A DNA stretch of 38,473 nt from Actinomycetes bacterium. GTDB taxonomy: Bacteria > Actinomycetota > Thermoleophilia > Miltoncostaeales > Miltoncostaeaceae. How positions within the stretch are numbered: position 1 is the stretch's first letter; each line of letters starts with the position of its first letter. Both the position numbers and the translations under genes were made by a program. Location of the stretch: assembly GCA_024639225.1 (NCBI GenBank), contig JAHEIS010000008.1, positions 1 through 38,473 on the forward strand, in the 5' to 3' direction. This document shows positions 24,356 through 32,562 of the stretch, in pieces. The notes under the pieces were generated by a model that made no database searches, had not been told where the DNA came from, and saw only the letters and a program-made list of their open reading frames with translations.

Positions 24356-25042
24356 CTACTCCCCGGCGTCGTCGCCGGGGGAGTCGTCGTCTCCGCCGTC
24401 GCCTTCGCCCTCGGCGCCCTCGGCGCCCTCTTCGCCCTCTTCTCCTTCTTCGCCCTCGAGCTCGTCGGGCTCCTCCTCGACCACCGCGCGCGGCAGGGTG
24501 ATGGAGGCGAAGGTGTTCTCCTCGTCGCCGATGATCACGACGCCCTCGGGCGCGACGATCTCACTGATGGCGACCGAGTCGCCGATGGCGAGTTCCGTGA
24601 CGTCGAACTCGATGCTGTCGGGGAGGTTGGTCGGCAGCGCCCGGATGAGCAGCTCACGCTCGGTCTGATCGAGCACGCCGCCCTCCTTGACGCCGACGGC
24701 GTCGCCGACGAGCACGAGCGGGACCATGCTCTCGACCTCGACGGTGAGGTCGATTCCCTGGAGATCGATGTGCAGAACCCGTCCGCGGAGCGGGTCGATC
24801 TGCCAGTCCTTGAAGAGGACCGGCTGGGTCTCGCTGCCGATGGTCAGGTCGATGACACCGGTGCGACCACCCTCACGCAGCATGACGCGGCGGAGGTCGA
24901 GTTCGTCGACCGCGAAAGCCGTCGCATCGTCACCACCCGAGTAGACGACGCCCGGGATCGACCCGGTGCGGCGCAGGCGGCGCCCCCCGCGCGAGCCGTC
25001 GGGCGTGCGCGGTTCGGCGGTGAGCGGAATGTGATCAGCCAT
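24356..25042 (-). CDS. rplY: Ribosomal protein bL25, long (CTC/TL5) form
   Basis: 228 residues from the ATG at 25042; a longer frame to 25195 reads as noise. The N-terminal 5S-rRNA-binding domain (ADHIPLTAEPRT, RRLRRTGSIPGVVYSG) is followed by the CTC beta domain (VLFKDWQIDPLRGRVLHIDLQGI, LIRALPTNLPDSIEFDVT) and a long, almost purely Asp/Glu/Gly tail encoded at 24356-24470. L25 binds 5S rRNA; the CTC form is linked to general stress in Gram-positive bacteria. The gene order L25-pth-mfd is widespread. A GAGGGA lies about 12 bases before the ATG. Confidence 0.95.
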   Translation of the reverse strand: MADHIPLTAEPRTPDGSRGGRRLRRTGSIPGVVYSGGDDATAFAVDELDLRRVMLREGGRTGVIDLTIGSETQPVLFKDWQIDPLRGRVLHIDLQGIDLTVEVESMVPLVLVGDAVGVKEGGVLDQTERELLIRALPTNLPDSIEFDVTELAIGDSVAISEIVAPEGVVIIGDEENTFASITLPRAVVEEEPDELEGEEGEEGEEGAEGAEGEGDGGDDDSPGDDAGE

Positions 25043-25161
25043 CGGTGTCGTCGTCCCTCGAGGTTCCCTGGACGCGGGGCGGGCCCCGGCGCAGCGGAGG
25101 ATGTTACCGCACCGGCCGCTCACGGTGGGGACTTCCGGGCGGGCCCGGGACCGGCGCACCC

Positions 25162-25167
25162 TATGCT
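25162..25167 (+). promoter_or_regulatory. -10 element (TATGCT) before the MFS gene
   Basis: TATGCT ends 8 bases before the GTG at 25176, and no Shine-Dalgarno is present, consistent with a leaderless mRNA. Confidence 0.45.
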
Positions 25168-25175
25168 CCGGCCAC

Positions 25176-26414
25176 GTGAACCCCGAGGCCCTCACGGTTC
25201 AGCGGACCTACCTGACGCTCACGCTGCTGGCGACGTTCTCCGCATCGTTCATCTTCGGCATCAACACGCTCTTCCTGCTCGATGCCGGCCTGTCCGCGAC
25301 CGAGGCATTCGTGGCCAACGCCTTCTTCACCGCCGGCATGGTCATCTTCGAGGTGCCGACCGGAGTCGTGGCCGACACGTGGGGCCGGCGGGCCTCGTAT
25401 CTGCTCGGCGTCGTCACCCTGATCCTGTCGACCCTCTACTACCTCGTGCTCTGGCAGATGGAGGCGCCGATCTGGCAGTGGGCGATCGCCTCGGCGTTCA
25501 TCGGCCTGGGCTTCACCTTCTTCTCGGGCGCCGTCGAAGCCTGGCTGGTCGACGCGCTCAACTTCACCCGTTTCTCCGGACCTCTCGAGTCGGTGCTGGC
25601 CCGGGGCCAGATCGCCGCCGGCGTGGCGATGCTGTCGGGCTCGGTCGCCGGGGGAGCGATCGCGCAGGTCACCAATCTCGGCGTGCCCTATGTCCTGCGC
25701 GTGATCATGCTGCTGCTCACGCTGCTCGCCGCGGTCATCTGGATGCGCGATCTCGGCTTCACGCCGCACAGCGCCAAGCACCCTCTGCGTGAGATGCGCC
25801 ACATCACACGCGCGTCCTATGAGCACGGGCTGAAGAAGGCGCAGATCCGGTGGATCATGCTCGCCTCCCCGTTCAGCGCCGGCGTCGGGATCTACGCCTT
25901 CTACGCAATGCAGCCCTACCTGCTCGAGCTCTACGGCGACAGCGGCGCCTACTCCATCGCCGGCCTGGCGGCGGCCATCGTCGCCGGAGCCCAGATCGCC
26001 GGTGGGCTGCTGGTCGGCCCGATCCGCCGCCTGTTCGCACGCCGGACGACGCTGCTGGTCACCGCTACCGCGATGGCGGCCGCCTCCCTGCTGGTGATAG
26101 GGCTGACCGGCAACTTCTGGGTGGCGCTGGCCGCGCTGGTCGTGTGGGCGATGCTCTTCGCCGCATCCGGGCCCGTGAAGCAGGCGTACCTCAACGGCCT
26201 GATCCCGTCGCAGCAGCGCGCGACCGTGCTCTCGTTCGACGCGCTCATGGGTTCATCGGGAGCCGTGGTCACCCAGCCCGCGCTCGGACGCGTGGCCGAT
26301 GCCCAGAGCTACTCGACATCGTACGTGGTGTCCGCGGTCATCCAGGCCGGGGCGATCCCGTTCCTGCTGCTCGCCCGCCGGAGCCGGGCGGACTCCGACC
26401 CGATCGGCGACTAG
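25176..26414 (+). CDS. Major facilitator superfamily transporter
   Basis: 412 residues from a GTG at 25176. About 11-12 hydrophobic helices are seen, in two halves separated by a charged loop (HPLREMRHITRASYEHGLKKAQIR). The loop after helix 2 has GVVADTWGRRASYL, the MFS motif A (GxxxDxxGRR). It starts YLTLTLLATFSASFIFGINTLFLLDAGLS, as in drug/sugar efflux-type MFS. Substrate cannot be read from sequence. It is the only plus-strand gene among the surrounding minus-strand housekeeping genes, sitting between prs and L25, which are adjacent in many relatives; it looks like an insertion into that run. Confidence 0.9.
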   Translation: MNPEALTVQRTYLTLTLLATFSASFIFGINTLFLLDAGLSATEAFVANAFFTAGMVIFEVPTGVVADTWGRRASYLLGVVTLILSTLYYLVLWQMEAPIWQWAIASAFIGLGFTFFSGAVEAWLVDALNFTRFSGPLESVLARGQIAAGVAMLSGSVAGGAIAQVTNLGVPYVLRVIMLLLTLLAAVIWMRDLGFTPHSAKHPLREMRHITRASYEHGLKKAQIRWIMLASPFSAGVGIYAFYAMQPYLLELYGDSGAYSIAGLAAAIVAGAQIAGGLLVGPIRRLFARRTTLLVTATAMAAASLLVIGLTGNFWVALAALVVWAMLFAASGPVKQAYLNGLIPSQQRATVLSFDALMGSSGAVVTQPALGRVADAQSYSTSYVVSAVIQAGAIPFLLLARRSRADSDPIGD

Positions 26415-26449
26415 CTGTTCTGCCCACGCCCGCGCGACGTGACCGGCAC

Positions 26450-27451
26450 TCAGAAGAGCTGGTTCTCGCCCGAGAAGATCTCGCTGACGGACTCGTCGCA
26501 GAAGACGTTGTGGACCGAGTCGGCCAGGATCTGCGCGACGGAGCGCACCTCGATCAGTCCTTCGGGGGCGCTCTCGCCCAGCGGGATCGTGTCGGTGACC
26601 ACGATCTGCTCCAGGTCCGACTTCGCGAGTCGGTCGAACGCGCTGCCCGAGAAGATGCCGTGGGTCGCCGCGGCGAAGACGCGGTTCGCTCCCGCCTCCT
26701 TGACCGTGTGGGCACCGGCGACCAGCGTGCCGGCGGTGTCGATCATGTCGTCGATGAGGATCGCCGTCTTGCCGGCGACGTCACCGATCAGGAGCGTGAT
26801 CTCCGCTTCGTTGTGCTCGGGGCGCTGCTTGGTCAGGACCGCGATCCCGGCGCCGAGCTTCTCGGCGAAATGAGTGGCCAGTTTGGCGCGGCCGGCATCC
26901 GGCGAGACGACGACCAGGTCTTCCCCCTGCATGTCGCCGTACTTGGTGCGGTCATCGAAGTAGTTGACCAGGATCGGCACGGCGGTCATGTGGTCGACCG
27001 GGATCTGGAAGAAGCCCTGGACCTGGCCCGCGTGGAGATCCATCGTCAGCACACGGTTCACTCCCGCGGCCTGCAGCAGCTCGGCGACCAGCTTGGCGGT
27101 GACCGGCTCCCGCGGCCTGCTCTTCTTGTCCTGGCGGGAGTAGCCGTACCAGGGCATGACGGCCGTGATTCGCTGGGCGGATGCGAGCTTCGCGGCGTCG
27201 ATCATGATCAGCAGCTCCATGAGGCTGTCGTTGACCGGCCGACACGTCGACTGCACCAGGAAGACGTCGGCGCCGCGGATGCTCTCCTCGAAGCGGCAGT
27301 AGATCTCGCCGTTGGCGAAGGTCTTGGTGGTGGCGTCGCCGAGCTCCACGCCGAGACGGGCGGCGATGCTCGCGCCGAGGTCCGTGCTGGAGCGCCCGGC
27401 GAACACCATCAGCCGGCGCGCCTCATTGCGCTCAATCCGTGAACCGGTCAC
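26450..27451 (-). CDS. prs: Ribose-phosphate pyrophosphokinase (PRPP synthase)
   Basis: 333 residues from the GTG at 27451, whose bases overlap the glmU stop (GTGA); an ATG at 27409 is a possible shorter start. Makes PRPP from ribose 5-phosphate and ATP for nucleotide, His and Trp synthesis. Marks: GEIYCRFEESIRG, WYGYSRQDKKSRPREP (flexible ATP loop), DLHAGQVQGFF (138-148), VVVSPDAGRAK, TKQRP and the PRPP loop ILIDDMIDTAGT (231-242). Class I enzyme, full length. The glmU-prs pairing is common in Actinobacteria and Firmicutes. Confidence 0.97.
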   Translation of the reverse strand: MTGSRIERNEARRLMVFAGRSSTDLGASIAARLGVELGDATTKTFANGEIYCRFEESIRGADVFLVQSTCRPVNDSLMELLIMIDAAKLASAQRITAVMPWYGYSRQDKKSRPREPVTAKLVAELLQAAGVNRVLTMDLHAGQVQGFFQIPVDHMTAVPILVNYFDDRTKYGDMQGEDLVVVSPDAGRAKLATHFAEKLGAGIAVLTKQRPEHNEAEITLLIGDVAGKTAILIDDMIDTAGTLVAGAHTVKEAGANRVFAAATHGIFSGSAFDRLAKSDLEQIVVTDTIPLGESAPEGLIEVRSVAQILADSVHNVFCDESVSEIFSGENQLF

Positions 27452-28836
27452 TCGCTCGCCCCCTCGGCGGCGGCCTGGGCTTTCGCCCGGGCCCGTTCGG
27501 TGAAGCCCTCGATGTTCTTCTGCCGGGCCCGCGCGACGCCGAGTGCTCCGGGCGGGACATCGTCGGTCAGGATCGACCCGGCGGCGGTCATGCTGTCGTC
27601 GCCGATGGTCACGGGGGCGACGAACACGCAGTCGGAGCCGGTCTTCACCCGGGCGCCGATTGTCGTGGCGTGCTTGCGGAAGCCGTCGTAGTTGGCCGTG
27701 ATGTTGCCGGCGCCGATGTTGGTCCCCTCCCCGATCTCGGTGTCGCCGATGTATGACAGGTGCGGGACCTTTGCGCCCGGCCCGAGGACGGTCTTCTTCA
27801 TCTCGACGTAGGTGCCGACCTTCGCCCCCTCGGCGACGCTGCACCCCGGGCGTAGGTAGGCGAAGGGTCCCAGCTGGCACCCGGATCCGATCTCGGAGTC
27901 GTTGACGTGGGCGAAGACGACCGTCGACTCATCACCGACGGTGCTGTCGGTGATCACCACATCCGGCCCGATCTCGCACCCGGCGCCGATCGTCGTCGTG
28001 CCGCGGAGATGCGTACCGGGGTGGAGAATCGAGTCGGGGCCCACCGTGACGTCCGCGTCGAGCCACACCGACGCCGGATCGGGCATGCCGGCGCCCGCCA
28101 GCATGGCCTCGGCGCGCAGGCGCTCCTGGATGGCTACAGCGCAAGCCGCGAGCTCCAGCCGGTTGTTGACCCCCTGGATGACGCGGGGATCCCGAGCGAC
28201 GACGGCGCCGACGCTCCCGTCGAGCAGTGGCAGCACGTCGGGCAGGTACACCTCACCCTGCGCGTTGTCCGAACCGACGCGGGGCAGGGCCGCGGCCAGG
28301 GCGTCCCGCTCGAAGCAGATGAGCCCAGAGTTGACCTCGCCGATCGCCAGCTGCTCGGGGCTCGCGTCACGCGCCTCGACCACACCGGCGACGGTGCCGT
28401 CGGCCGAGCGCACCACCCGGCCGTAGCCGCCGGCCTCGTCGAGGACGGCTGTCAGCATCGTCGCCCGGTGCCCACCCTCATCATGGGCGGCGATCAGCGC
28501 GGTGACGTCATCGCCGGAGATGATCGGGGCGTCGCCACACATGACGACCACCCGCTCGACGCCGGGCGGCAGGGCCGCGAGGCCGATGCCCGTCGCGTGG
28601 CCGGTGCCGTTGCGCTCTTGCTGGACGACGCTGGTCACGCCATCGGGCAGCGCGGATCGGACCTCGTCGGCGCCGCGCCCCACGACCACCACGACATGCT
28701 CGACGCCGGCCTCACCCGCGGCGGCGATCACCCAGCCGACCAGCGAGCGACCCGCGACCTCGTGGAGGACTTTCGGGCGGCGGGAGCGCATTCGCTTTCC
28801 CTCGCCCGCGGCGAGAACGACCGCGGCGGTGCTCAT
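27448..28836 (-). CDS. glmU: Bifunctional GlmU (UDP-GlcNAc synthesis)
   Basis: 462 residues from the ATG at 28836. N-terminal uridylyltransferase: AAVVLAAGEGKRMRS (about 4-18), RPKVLHEVAGR, VMCGDAPII, QQERNGTGHA. C-terminal left-handed beta-helix acetyltransferase: hexapeptide repeats, HLSYIGDTEIGEGTNIGAGNITANYDG (the His of HLSYIGD is the expected base). It acetylates glucosamine-1-phosphate and makes UDP-GlcNAc for peptidoglycan. It follows tRNA-Gln by about 42 bases on the same strand and is coupled to prs by a GTGA overlap. Complete. Confidence 0.97.
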   Translation of the reverse strand: MSTAAVVLAAGEGKRMRSRRPKVLHEVAGRSLVGWVIAAAGEAGVEHVVVVVGRGADEVRSALPDGVTSVVQQERNGTGHATGIGLAALPPGVERVVVMCGDAPIISGDDVTALIAAHDEGGHRATMLTAVLDEAGGYGRVVRSADGTVAGVVEARDASPEQLAIGEVNSGLICFERDALAAALPRVGSDNAQGEVYLPDVLPLLDGSVGAVVARDPRVIQGVNNRLELAACAVAIQERLRAEAMLAGAGMPDPASVWLDADVTVGPDSILHPGTHLRGTTTIGAGCEIGPDVVITDSTVGDESTVVFAHVNDSEIGSGCQLGPFAYLRPGCSVAEGAKVGTYVEMKKTVLGPGAKVPHLSYIGDTEIGEGTNIGAGNITANYDGFRKHATTIGARVKTGSDCVFVAPVTIGDDSMTAAGSILTDDVPPGALGVARARQKNIEGFTERARAKAQAAAEGASE

Positions 28837-28877
28837 GGGACGGTTACCGGACCTCGGGTGGTGCTGGGTGGCGTGAA

Positions 28878-28951
28878 TGGCTGGGGCGGGAGGATTCGAA
28901 CCTCCGATCACGGGACCAAAACCCGCTGCCTTACCGCTTGGCTACGCCCCA
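28878..28951 (-). tRNA. tRNA-Gln (anticodon UUG)
   Basis: 74 bases on the minus strand including an encoded 3' CCA. Acceptor stem TGGGGCG pairs with CGCCCCA, discriminator G; the T arm GGAGGTTCGAATCCTCC is perfect; the D arm contains AGCCAAGCGGTAAGGCA; the anticodon loop TTTTGGT gives UUG, reading CAA and probably CAG. Located upstream of glmU, as in mycobacteria and relatives. Confidence 0.97.
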
Positions 28952-28979
28952 GAGAGCGCCTGCGCCCCGGCGCAGCCCG

Positions 28980-28985
28980 AGTATA
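28980..28985 (-). promoter_or_regulatory. Probable -10 element for tRNA-Gln and glmU
   Basis: TATACT on the minus strand starts transcription near 28973. A CTGCGC/GCGCAG hairpin (about 28960-28977) lies in the short pre-tRNA leader. No clear -35. Confidence 0.5.
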
Positions 28986-29032
28986 GGACAGGCCCTCGCT
29001 GTCCCCCCGGCGATCGAGAAGACCTCTCGCCG

Positions 29033-29431
29033 CTACCCAGCCGGCGCGTGGCGACGACCTCGACGTGCTGGTCGCGGTCCTTCTCGATGCGGGGTCGGCG
29101 CGGGATCGGGCACGGCACGCGGTTCGACCGTCCGCGTAGCGGAACCGCACGCGGCGGGTTCTCTTCGCGACCACGTCAACGGCATGCCGTGCCGGCCGCG
29201 AGCGCTGACGTCCGGGTGCATCGCGGCGTTCCGGGCGATGGGGGTGACGTATGCCCGAGAGCGCGGACGCACCGGCAGGCGATCGACTCGCGTGTTCCCG
29301 ACGCTGTCCGCCGACAGGACCCGGCGCTTCGGCGCGCCGGGAACGGGCCGGGCGTCCGCGGACCTCGCGACGAGCCCGCCCGCCGCGAGTGCGACGATCA
29401 GGACGGCCGGCGTGCGCATCCTCCGGGTCAT
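29033..29431 (-). pseudogene. Possible frameshifted exported protein; region 28990-29546 otherwise empty
   Basis: Reading from ATG 29431 gives a signal peptide (MRTPAVLIVALAAGGLVARSADA) and about 55 more codons with third-position GC near 90%. Around 29190 that quality moves to a second frame (VDVVAKRTRRVRFRYADGRT) and near 29088 to a third (IEKDRDQHVEVVATRRL). Each piece looks like real protein, so I read this as a small exported beta-rich protein broken by two frameshifts, or sequencing errors in a live gene. There is no clear ribosome-binding site at 29431. The remaining bases up to the gene at 29547 show nothing I can name. Confidence 0.35.
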
Positions 29432-29546
29432 GACACGACAGGGGCCGGGAGACGACGGCCTGTGGAGTGGATGCCACTGTGCGACCGGTAAGGATCCGGC
29501 TCGACGCCGGACCGGCATCATCGCCCGCCCTGCGCCATCATCCTGA

Positions 29547-30350
29547 GTGTTGACCGCGTCGCCACCTGAACCATCCGCACTCGAGGCACTGCGCTCGCGC
29601 CTGGCGGCGCCGTTCCAGGTTGCCCGGCCCCGCCCGGCGCCACCCGGCTCCGGCCGGATCGTGGATCATCGTCCGTGGGCCGAGTTGCTCGCCGACGTCA
29701 GCGACGGCTGGGGCGTCGACTATCGGGCCGTGCGGGCCGATCGCGGCCGGCTCGACCGCTATCTCGACACGCTCGAGCACGCCAACCCCGACGCCCTCGC
29801 CGCCGACGAGCAGCTGGCGTTCTGGATCAACGCCTACAACGCGCTCGTCTTCACGCTCGTTGTCGATCACCGGCCTGCGGTCTCCGTGCTCGAGGTGCCC
29901 GGCGCCTTCACGCGACGCCAGTTCCGGATCGGCGGACGCGGCCTGACCGCCGATCAGATCGAGCACGGCATCGTCCGCCGGCTCGGGGACCACACCGTCC
30001 ACTTTGGTCTGAACTGTGCATCGGTCGGCTGCCCTCCGCTTGCCGCCTACGACGGGGGCGGCGTCCGCGACCAGCTCGCGGCCAACGGGCGGCGCTATCT
30101 GGCCGACCCCGGGCGGGGGGCACGTGCCGATGGCGACCGGCTCATGCTGAGCATGGTGTTTCGCTGGTTCGCCGGCGACTTCGCCCCGCTGCCCGGCGTG
30201 CCGTCCAGCCTCTCCACCGTCGCCGGCATCGTCCGCCCCCGGAGGGTTCTCCCGGCGGCCCGCGCCTACCTCCCCGCCGGGCTCGGCGATCAGCGGGAGC
30301 TCGGCTTCATCGCGTGGAACTGGTCCGTCAACGCGATCGCGAGGAGCTGA
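29547..30350 (+). CDS. DUF547 domain protein
   Basis: 267 residues beginning at a GTG without a Shine-Dalgarno. The DUF547 marks are strong: AFWINAYNALVF (91-102), GAFTRRQFRIGGRGLTADQIEH, and HFGLNCASVGCPPL (152-165) with the two conserved Cys, then MVFRWFAGDFAPLP. No signal peptide or membrane segment is evident, although many homologues are exported. The domain is distantly related to papain-like folds by published fold comparison, and NCASVGCP may be an active site; biochemical role unknown. Alone on its strand; the next gene is convergent. Confidence 0.88.
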   Translation: MLTASPPEPSALEALRSRLAAPFQVARPRPAPPGSGRIVDHRPWAELLADVSDGWGVDYRAVRADRGRLDRYLDTLEHANPDALAADEQLAFWINAYNALVFTLVVDHRPAVSVLEVPGAFTRRQFRIGGRGLTADQIEHGIVRRLGDHTVHFGLNCASVGCPPLAAYDGGGVRDQLAANGRRYLADPGRGARADGDRLMLSMVFRWFAGDFAPLPGVPSSLSTVAGIVRPRRVLPAARAYLPAGLGDQRELGFIAWNWSVNAIARS

Positions 30351-30542
30351 GCCGAAGCGCCGGCTCGTCGCGACAGTCCTCCGATCCCGGGGCTTCGAGG
30401 GCAGGGGCGTCAAGTCCCTCGGCGAGACGCTCGACAGCGGCGTCTGCCCCATGACGATGTTCCCGACCCCGACGACAGCGATCCGATGCTGCACAACCGC
30501 CACGCGGACGAGCTGCGGCAACGGGCGCCCGCGTTGCGCCCG

Positions 30543-31508
30543 TCAGCCTGGCTCCTGTCGCAGGACGACGCCGTGGCGGCGGGCGAGCGCCTCCTGGCGA
30601 CCGAAGCGGACGGCCCGGACCGCGGACTCGCGGTCGACGCCCGCCTCGATGAGCTGCTGGCGGTCGTCGCTCTCACGCGCCATCTTGAAGAACAGCCAGA
30701 TCAGCGTGATGCCGGTCAGGAGGGTCGTCTCGGCCATCATCACGCTGCCGGCGTGCACCTGATCCTCCAGCGCGCTGATGCCGAAGCGGGGATCCGCGAC
30801 GTCGTACGCGGGGTAGAAGACGAAGCCGGCGAACCAGAAGATGTTCCCCAGCACAGCCGTCACGGCCCGTGCCGCGGTGACGTAGATGAGCTTCGCGCCG
30901 GTCCCGAACCACGCGGGCGCGGGCAGGGTCTCGAGCACGGGCGACCACATCGCCATGCCGAATGCCACGAAGCTGATGTGCTCGAGCGTGTGCACGTATT
31001 CGTTGCGCAGGCTCAGCTCATAGAGCGCCCGGGAGTGCCAGAGAAAGAGATTGGCGGACCAGAGCGGGAGCGCGATCGCAGGGTGGGTGATCACGCGGGC
31101 CCGGAGCAGGAACCGGTTCTTGAGCAGGGGTTGGATGACCGGTCCGGTGATCCCCATCACCAGGAGCACCGCGGCGATGTCGCCCAGCAGGACGTGCTGG
31201 AGCATGTGCACCCAGAACAGGTCGCTCTCCCCGATGTGGTCGATCGGCGAGACGATCGCCAGCAGCGCGATCGTCGTGCCGGCGGCGAAGGACCACACCC
31301 GCCAGGCCGGCACCCGCCCGCCGAGCCGGCGAACGCGGAGGGCGTAGAACGCGGCGAACAGAACGAGCGGGGCGAACTGCAGGGGCGAGAACGACCATTC
31401 GAGCCACCACTCCCTGCGCGTCTCCGATTGACCGCCGTGCGCGGCCGCCGCGGGCGACAGAACCGCGAGCGCAGCGAGCGCGGCGACGAGAGCGGAGAGC
31501 CTCACCAC
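30543..31508 (-). CDS. ctaG: CtaG cytochrome c oxidase (caa3-type) assembly factor
   Basis: 321 residues. A signal-like hydrophobic start (to about residue 23) and then about seven transmembrane helices. Motifs of the caa3_CtaG family: SPIDHIGESDLFWVHMLQHVLLGDIAAVLLVMG (with conserved His), LFLWHSRALYELSLR, HTLEHISFVAFGMAMWSPV, and PAYDVADPRFGISALEDQVHAGSVMM. Implicated in maturing the oxidase in Gram-positive bacteria, probably in copper insertion. No oxidase genes are in the window. Its GTG start overlaps the stop of the upstream membrane protein by 7 bases, so the two form an operon. Confidence 0.9.
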   Translation of the reverse strand: MVRLSALVAALAALAVLSPAAAAHGGQSETRREWWLEWSFSPLQFAPLVLFAAFYALRVRRLGGRVPAWRVWSFAAGTTIALLAIVSPIDHIGESDLFWVHMLQHVLLGDIAAVLLVMGITGPVIQPLLKNRFLLRARVITHPAIALPLWSANLFLWHSRALYELSLRNEYVHTLEHISFVAFGMAMWSPVLETLPAPAWFGTGAKLIYVTAARAVTAVLGNIFWFAGFVFYPAYDVADPRFGISALEDQVHAGSVMMAETTLLTGITLIWLFFKMARESDDRQQLIEAGVDRESAVRAVRFGRQEALARRHGVVLRQEPG

Positions 31509-32263
31509 GAGAGCCTCTGGCGGGCGCGCATGATCTGCGCCAGCACCAGCGGTGCCAGAGCAAGAGCGCAGATGTCGAAGAACACGTACCCCGCCGCGAT
31601 ACCGCTGGGAGGGTTGCCGTTGGTGATGCCGGTCCCGGGCAGCTCCTCAGCCCACGTCCAGGTGCCGATCCAGGTGCCGTAGAGCTCCAGGTAGGCGACC
31701 ATCACGAAGACTCCAGCATAGACCGTGGGGGCCCGGCCACGCAGCAGGAAGACGATCAGAAACGCGACCCCGATGGCGCCGGCGACGTCGGAGCGCGGCA
31801 GAACGGTGAGGCCGAGTACTGCCCATGTGCCGGCGGCCAGAGCGACCGCCAGGACGAAGCGCCGGGCATTGCGCCGCACGATGCCGATCTCCGATATCCG
31901 CAGTCCGGTGAGATAGACGATGCCGTGTCCCGGCGGCACGAAGAGCGGGAGGTTGGACAGCCGGTACTCGTACGCCCCCCAGATCAGCGACCCGATGACC
32001 TCGGCGATGGTCGCGACGACGATGACGACCAGGGTGCGGGTACGTTCGATCGGCGAGAGCGGAACCAGGCTCATGAGAAGAAAGCCTGTGACGACCAGCC
32101 CAAGCAGATGCTGCTCCGCCAGGCCGCCCTGGCTGTCCAACGCCAGGCCGGCCGTCGTCAGGATGAAGACCAACACGACGTACGGCAGTGGGCGGCTGAA
32201 TGCCTGTCGCACCGGGCGCGGGAGGCTGTCCGCGGTGCGGGTCCTGGACTGCTGGGTGATCAC
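31502..32263 (-). CDS. Multi-pass membrane protein of unknown function
   Basis: 253 residues from a GTG at 32263. About seven hydrophobic helices; no soluble domain. Marked segments: LIWGAYEYRLSNLPLFVPPGHGIVYLTGL and LELYGTWIGTWTWAEELP...PSGIAAGYVFFDICALALA, in which aromatic, Glu and His residues are clustered near the membrane face. I do not recognise the family; the general look recalls carotenoid-biosynthesis or TraB-like membrane enzymes, without firm support. Coupled to ctaG by overlap, so a role in respiration or heme/copper supply is possible. It is divergent from the B12 riboswitch operon. Confidence 0.7.
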   Translation of the reverse strand: MITQQSRTRTADSLPRPVRQAFSRPLPYVVLVFILTTAGLALDSQGGLAEQHLLGLVVTGFLLMSLVPLSPIERTRTLVVIVVATIAEVIGSLIWGAYEYRLSNLPLFVPPGHGIVYLTGLRISEIGIVRRNARRFVLAVALAAGTWAVLGLTVLPRSDVAGAIGVAFLIVFLLRGRAPTVYAGVFVMVAYLELYGTWIGTWTWAEELPGTGITNGNPPSGIAAGYVFFDICALALAPLVLAQIMRARQRLSW

Positions 32264-32269
32264 CTGCTC

Positions 32270-32275
32270 ATCGTA
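32270..32275 (-). promoter_or_regulatory. -10 element (TACGAT) of the membrane protein-ctaG operon
   Basis: TACGAT on the minus strand ends exactly 6 bases before the GTG at 32263, so the first transcribed base should be the G of the start codon. This supports the GTG over longer starts and a leaderless mRNA. Confidence 0.5.
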
Positions 32276-32332
32276 GGCGCCCGCCGAGGCGCCGCTGCCC
32301 ATCGCCCGGCGTCCGGGTACGGTCGGCCCGCC

Positions 32333-32362
32333 TCGACACCCGCTCGGAACCTCGGGTAGCCT
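32333..32362 (+). promoter_or_regulatory. Promoter of the B12 riboswitch operon
   Basis: -35 TCGACA (32333-32338, five of six matches to TTGACA), an 18-base spacer, and -10 TAGCCT (32357-32362). Transcription would start near 32369, about 16 bases before the first riboswitch helix. Confidence 0.5.
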
Positions 32363-32384
32363 GCCCGCCGACAACCGAAGACGC

Positions 32385-32532
32385 GCCCGGGCGTGGGGAA
32401 GTCGGTGAGATTCCGACGCGGTCCCGCCACTGTGATCCGGAAGCGTTCCCACACGGCAGATGCCGGCCACTGGGGAGACCTGGGAAGGCCGTGGGTACGC
32501 GTCGACCGGAAGCCAGGACATCCACACCGGGC
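32385..32532 (+). promoter_or_regulatory. Cobalamin (AdoCbl/B12) riboswitch
   Basis: The conserved core reads GGGGAAGTCGGTGAGATTCC followed by GACGCGGTCCCGCCACTGT (32396-32433), and the B12 box is GGAAGCCAGGACATCC (32508-32523). The closing helix P1 pairs 32385-32390 with 32527-32532 and 32393-32396 with 32522-32525. Downstream, TCCTCGAGGA (32544-32553) is self-complementary and overlaps the ribosome-binding site GAGGAAGGA (32549-32557), so ligand binding could shut off translation. This element normally turns off B12 synthesis or uptake genes when B12 is plentiful; here it precedes two exported proteins. Confidence 0.93.
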
Positions 32533-32562
32533 GCACATCACGATCCTCGAGGAAGGACCCAC

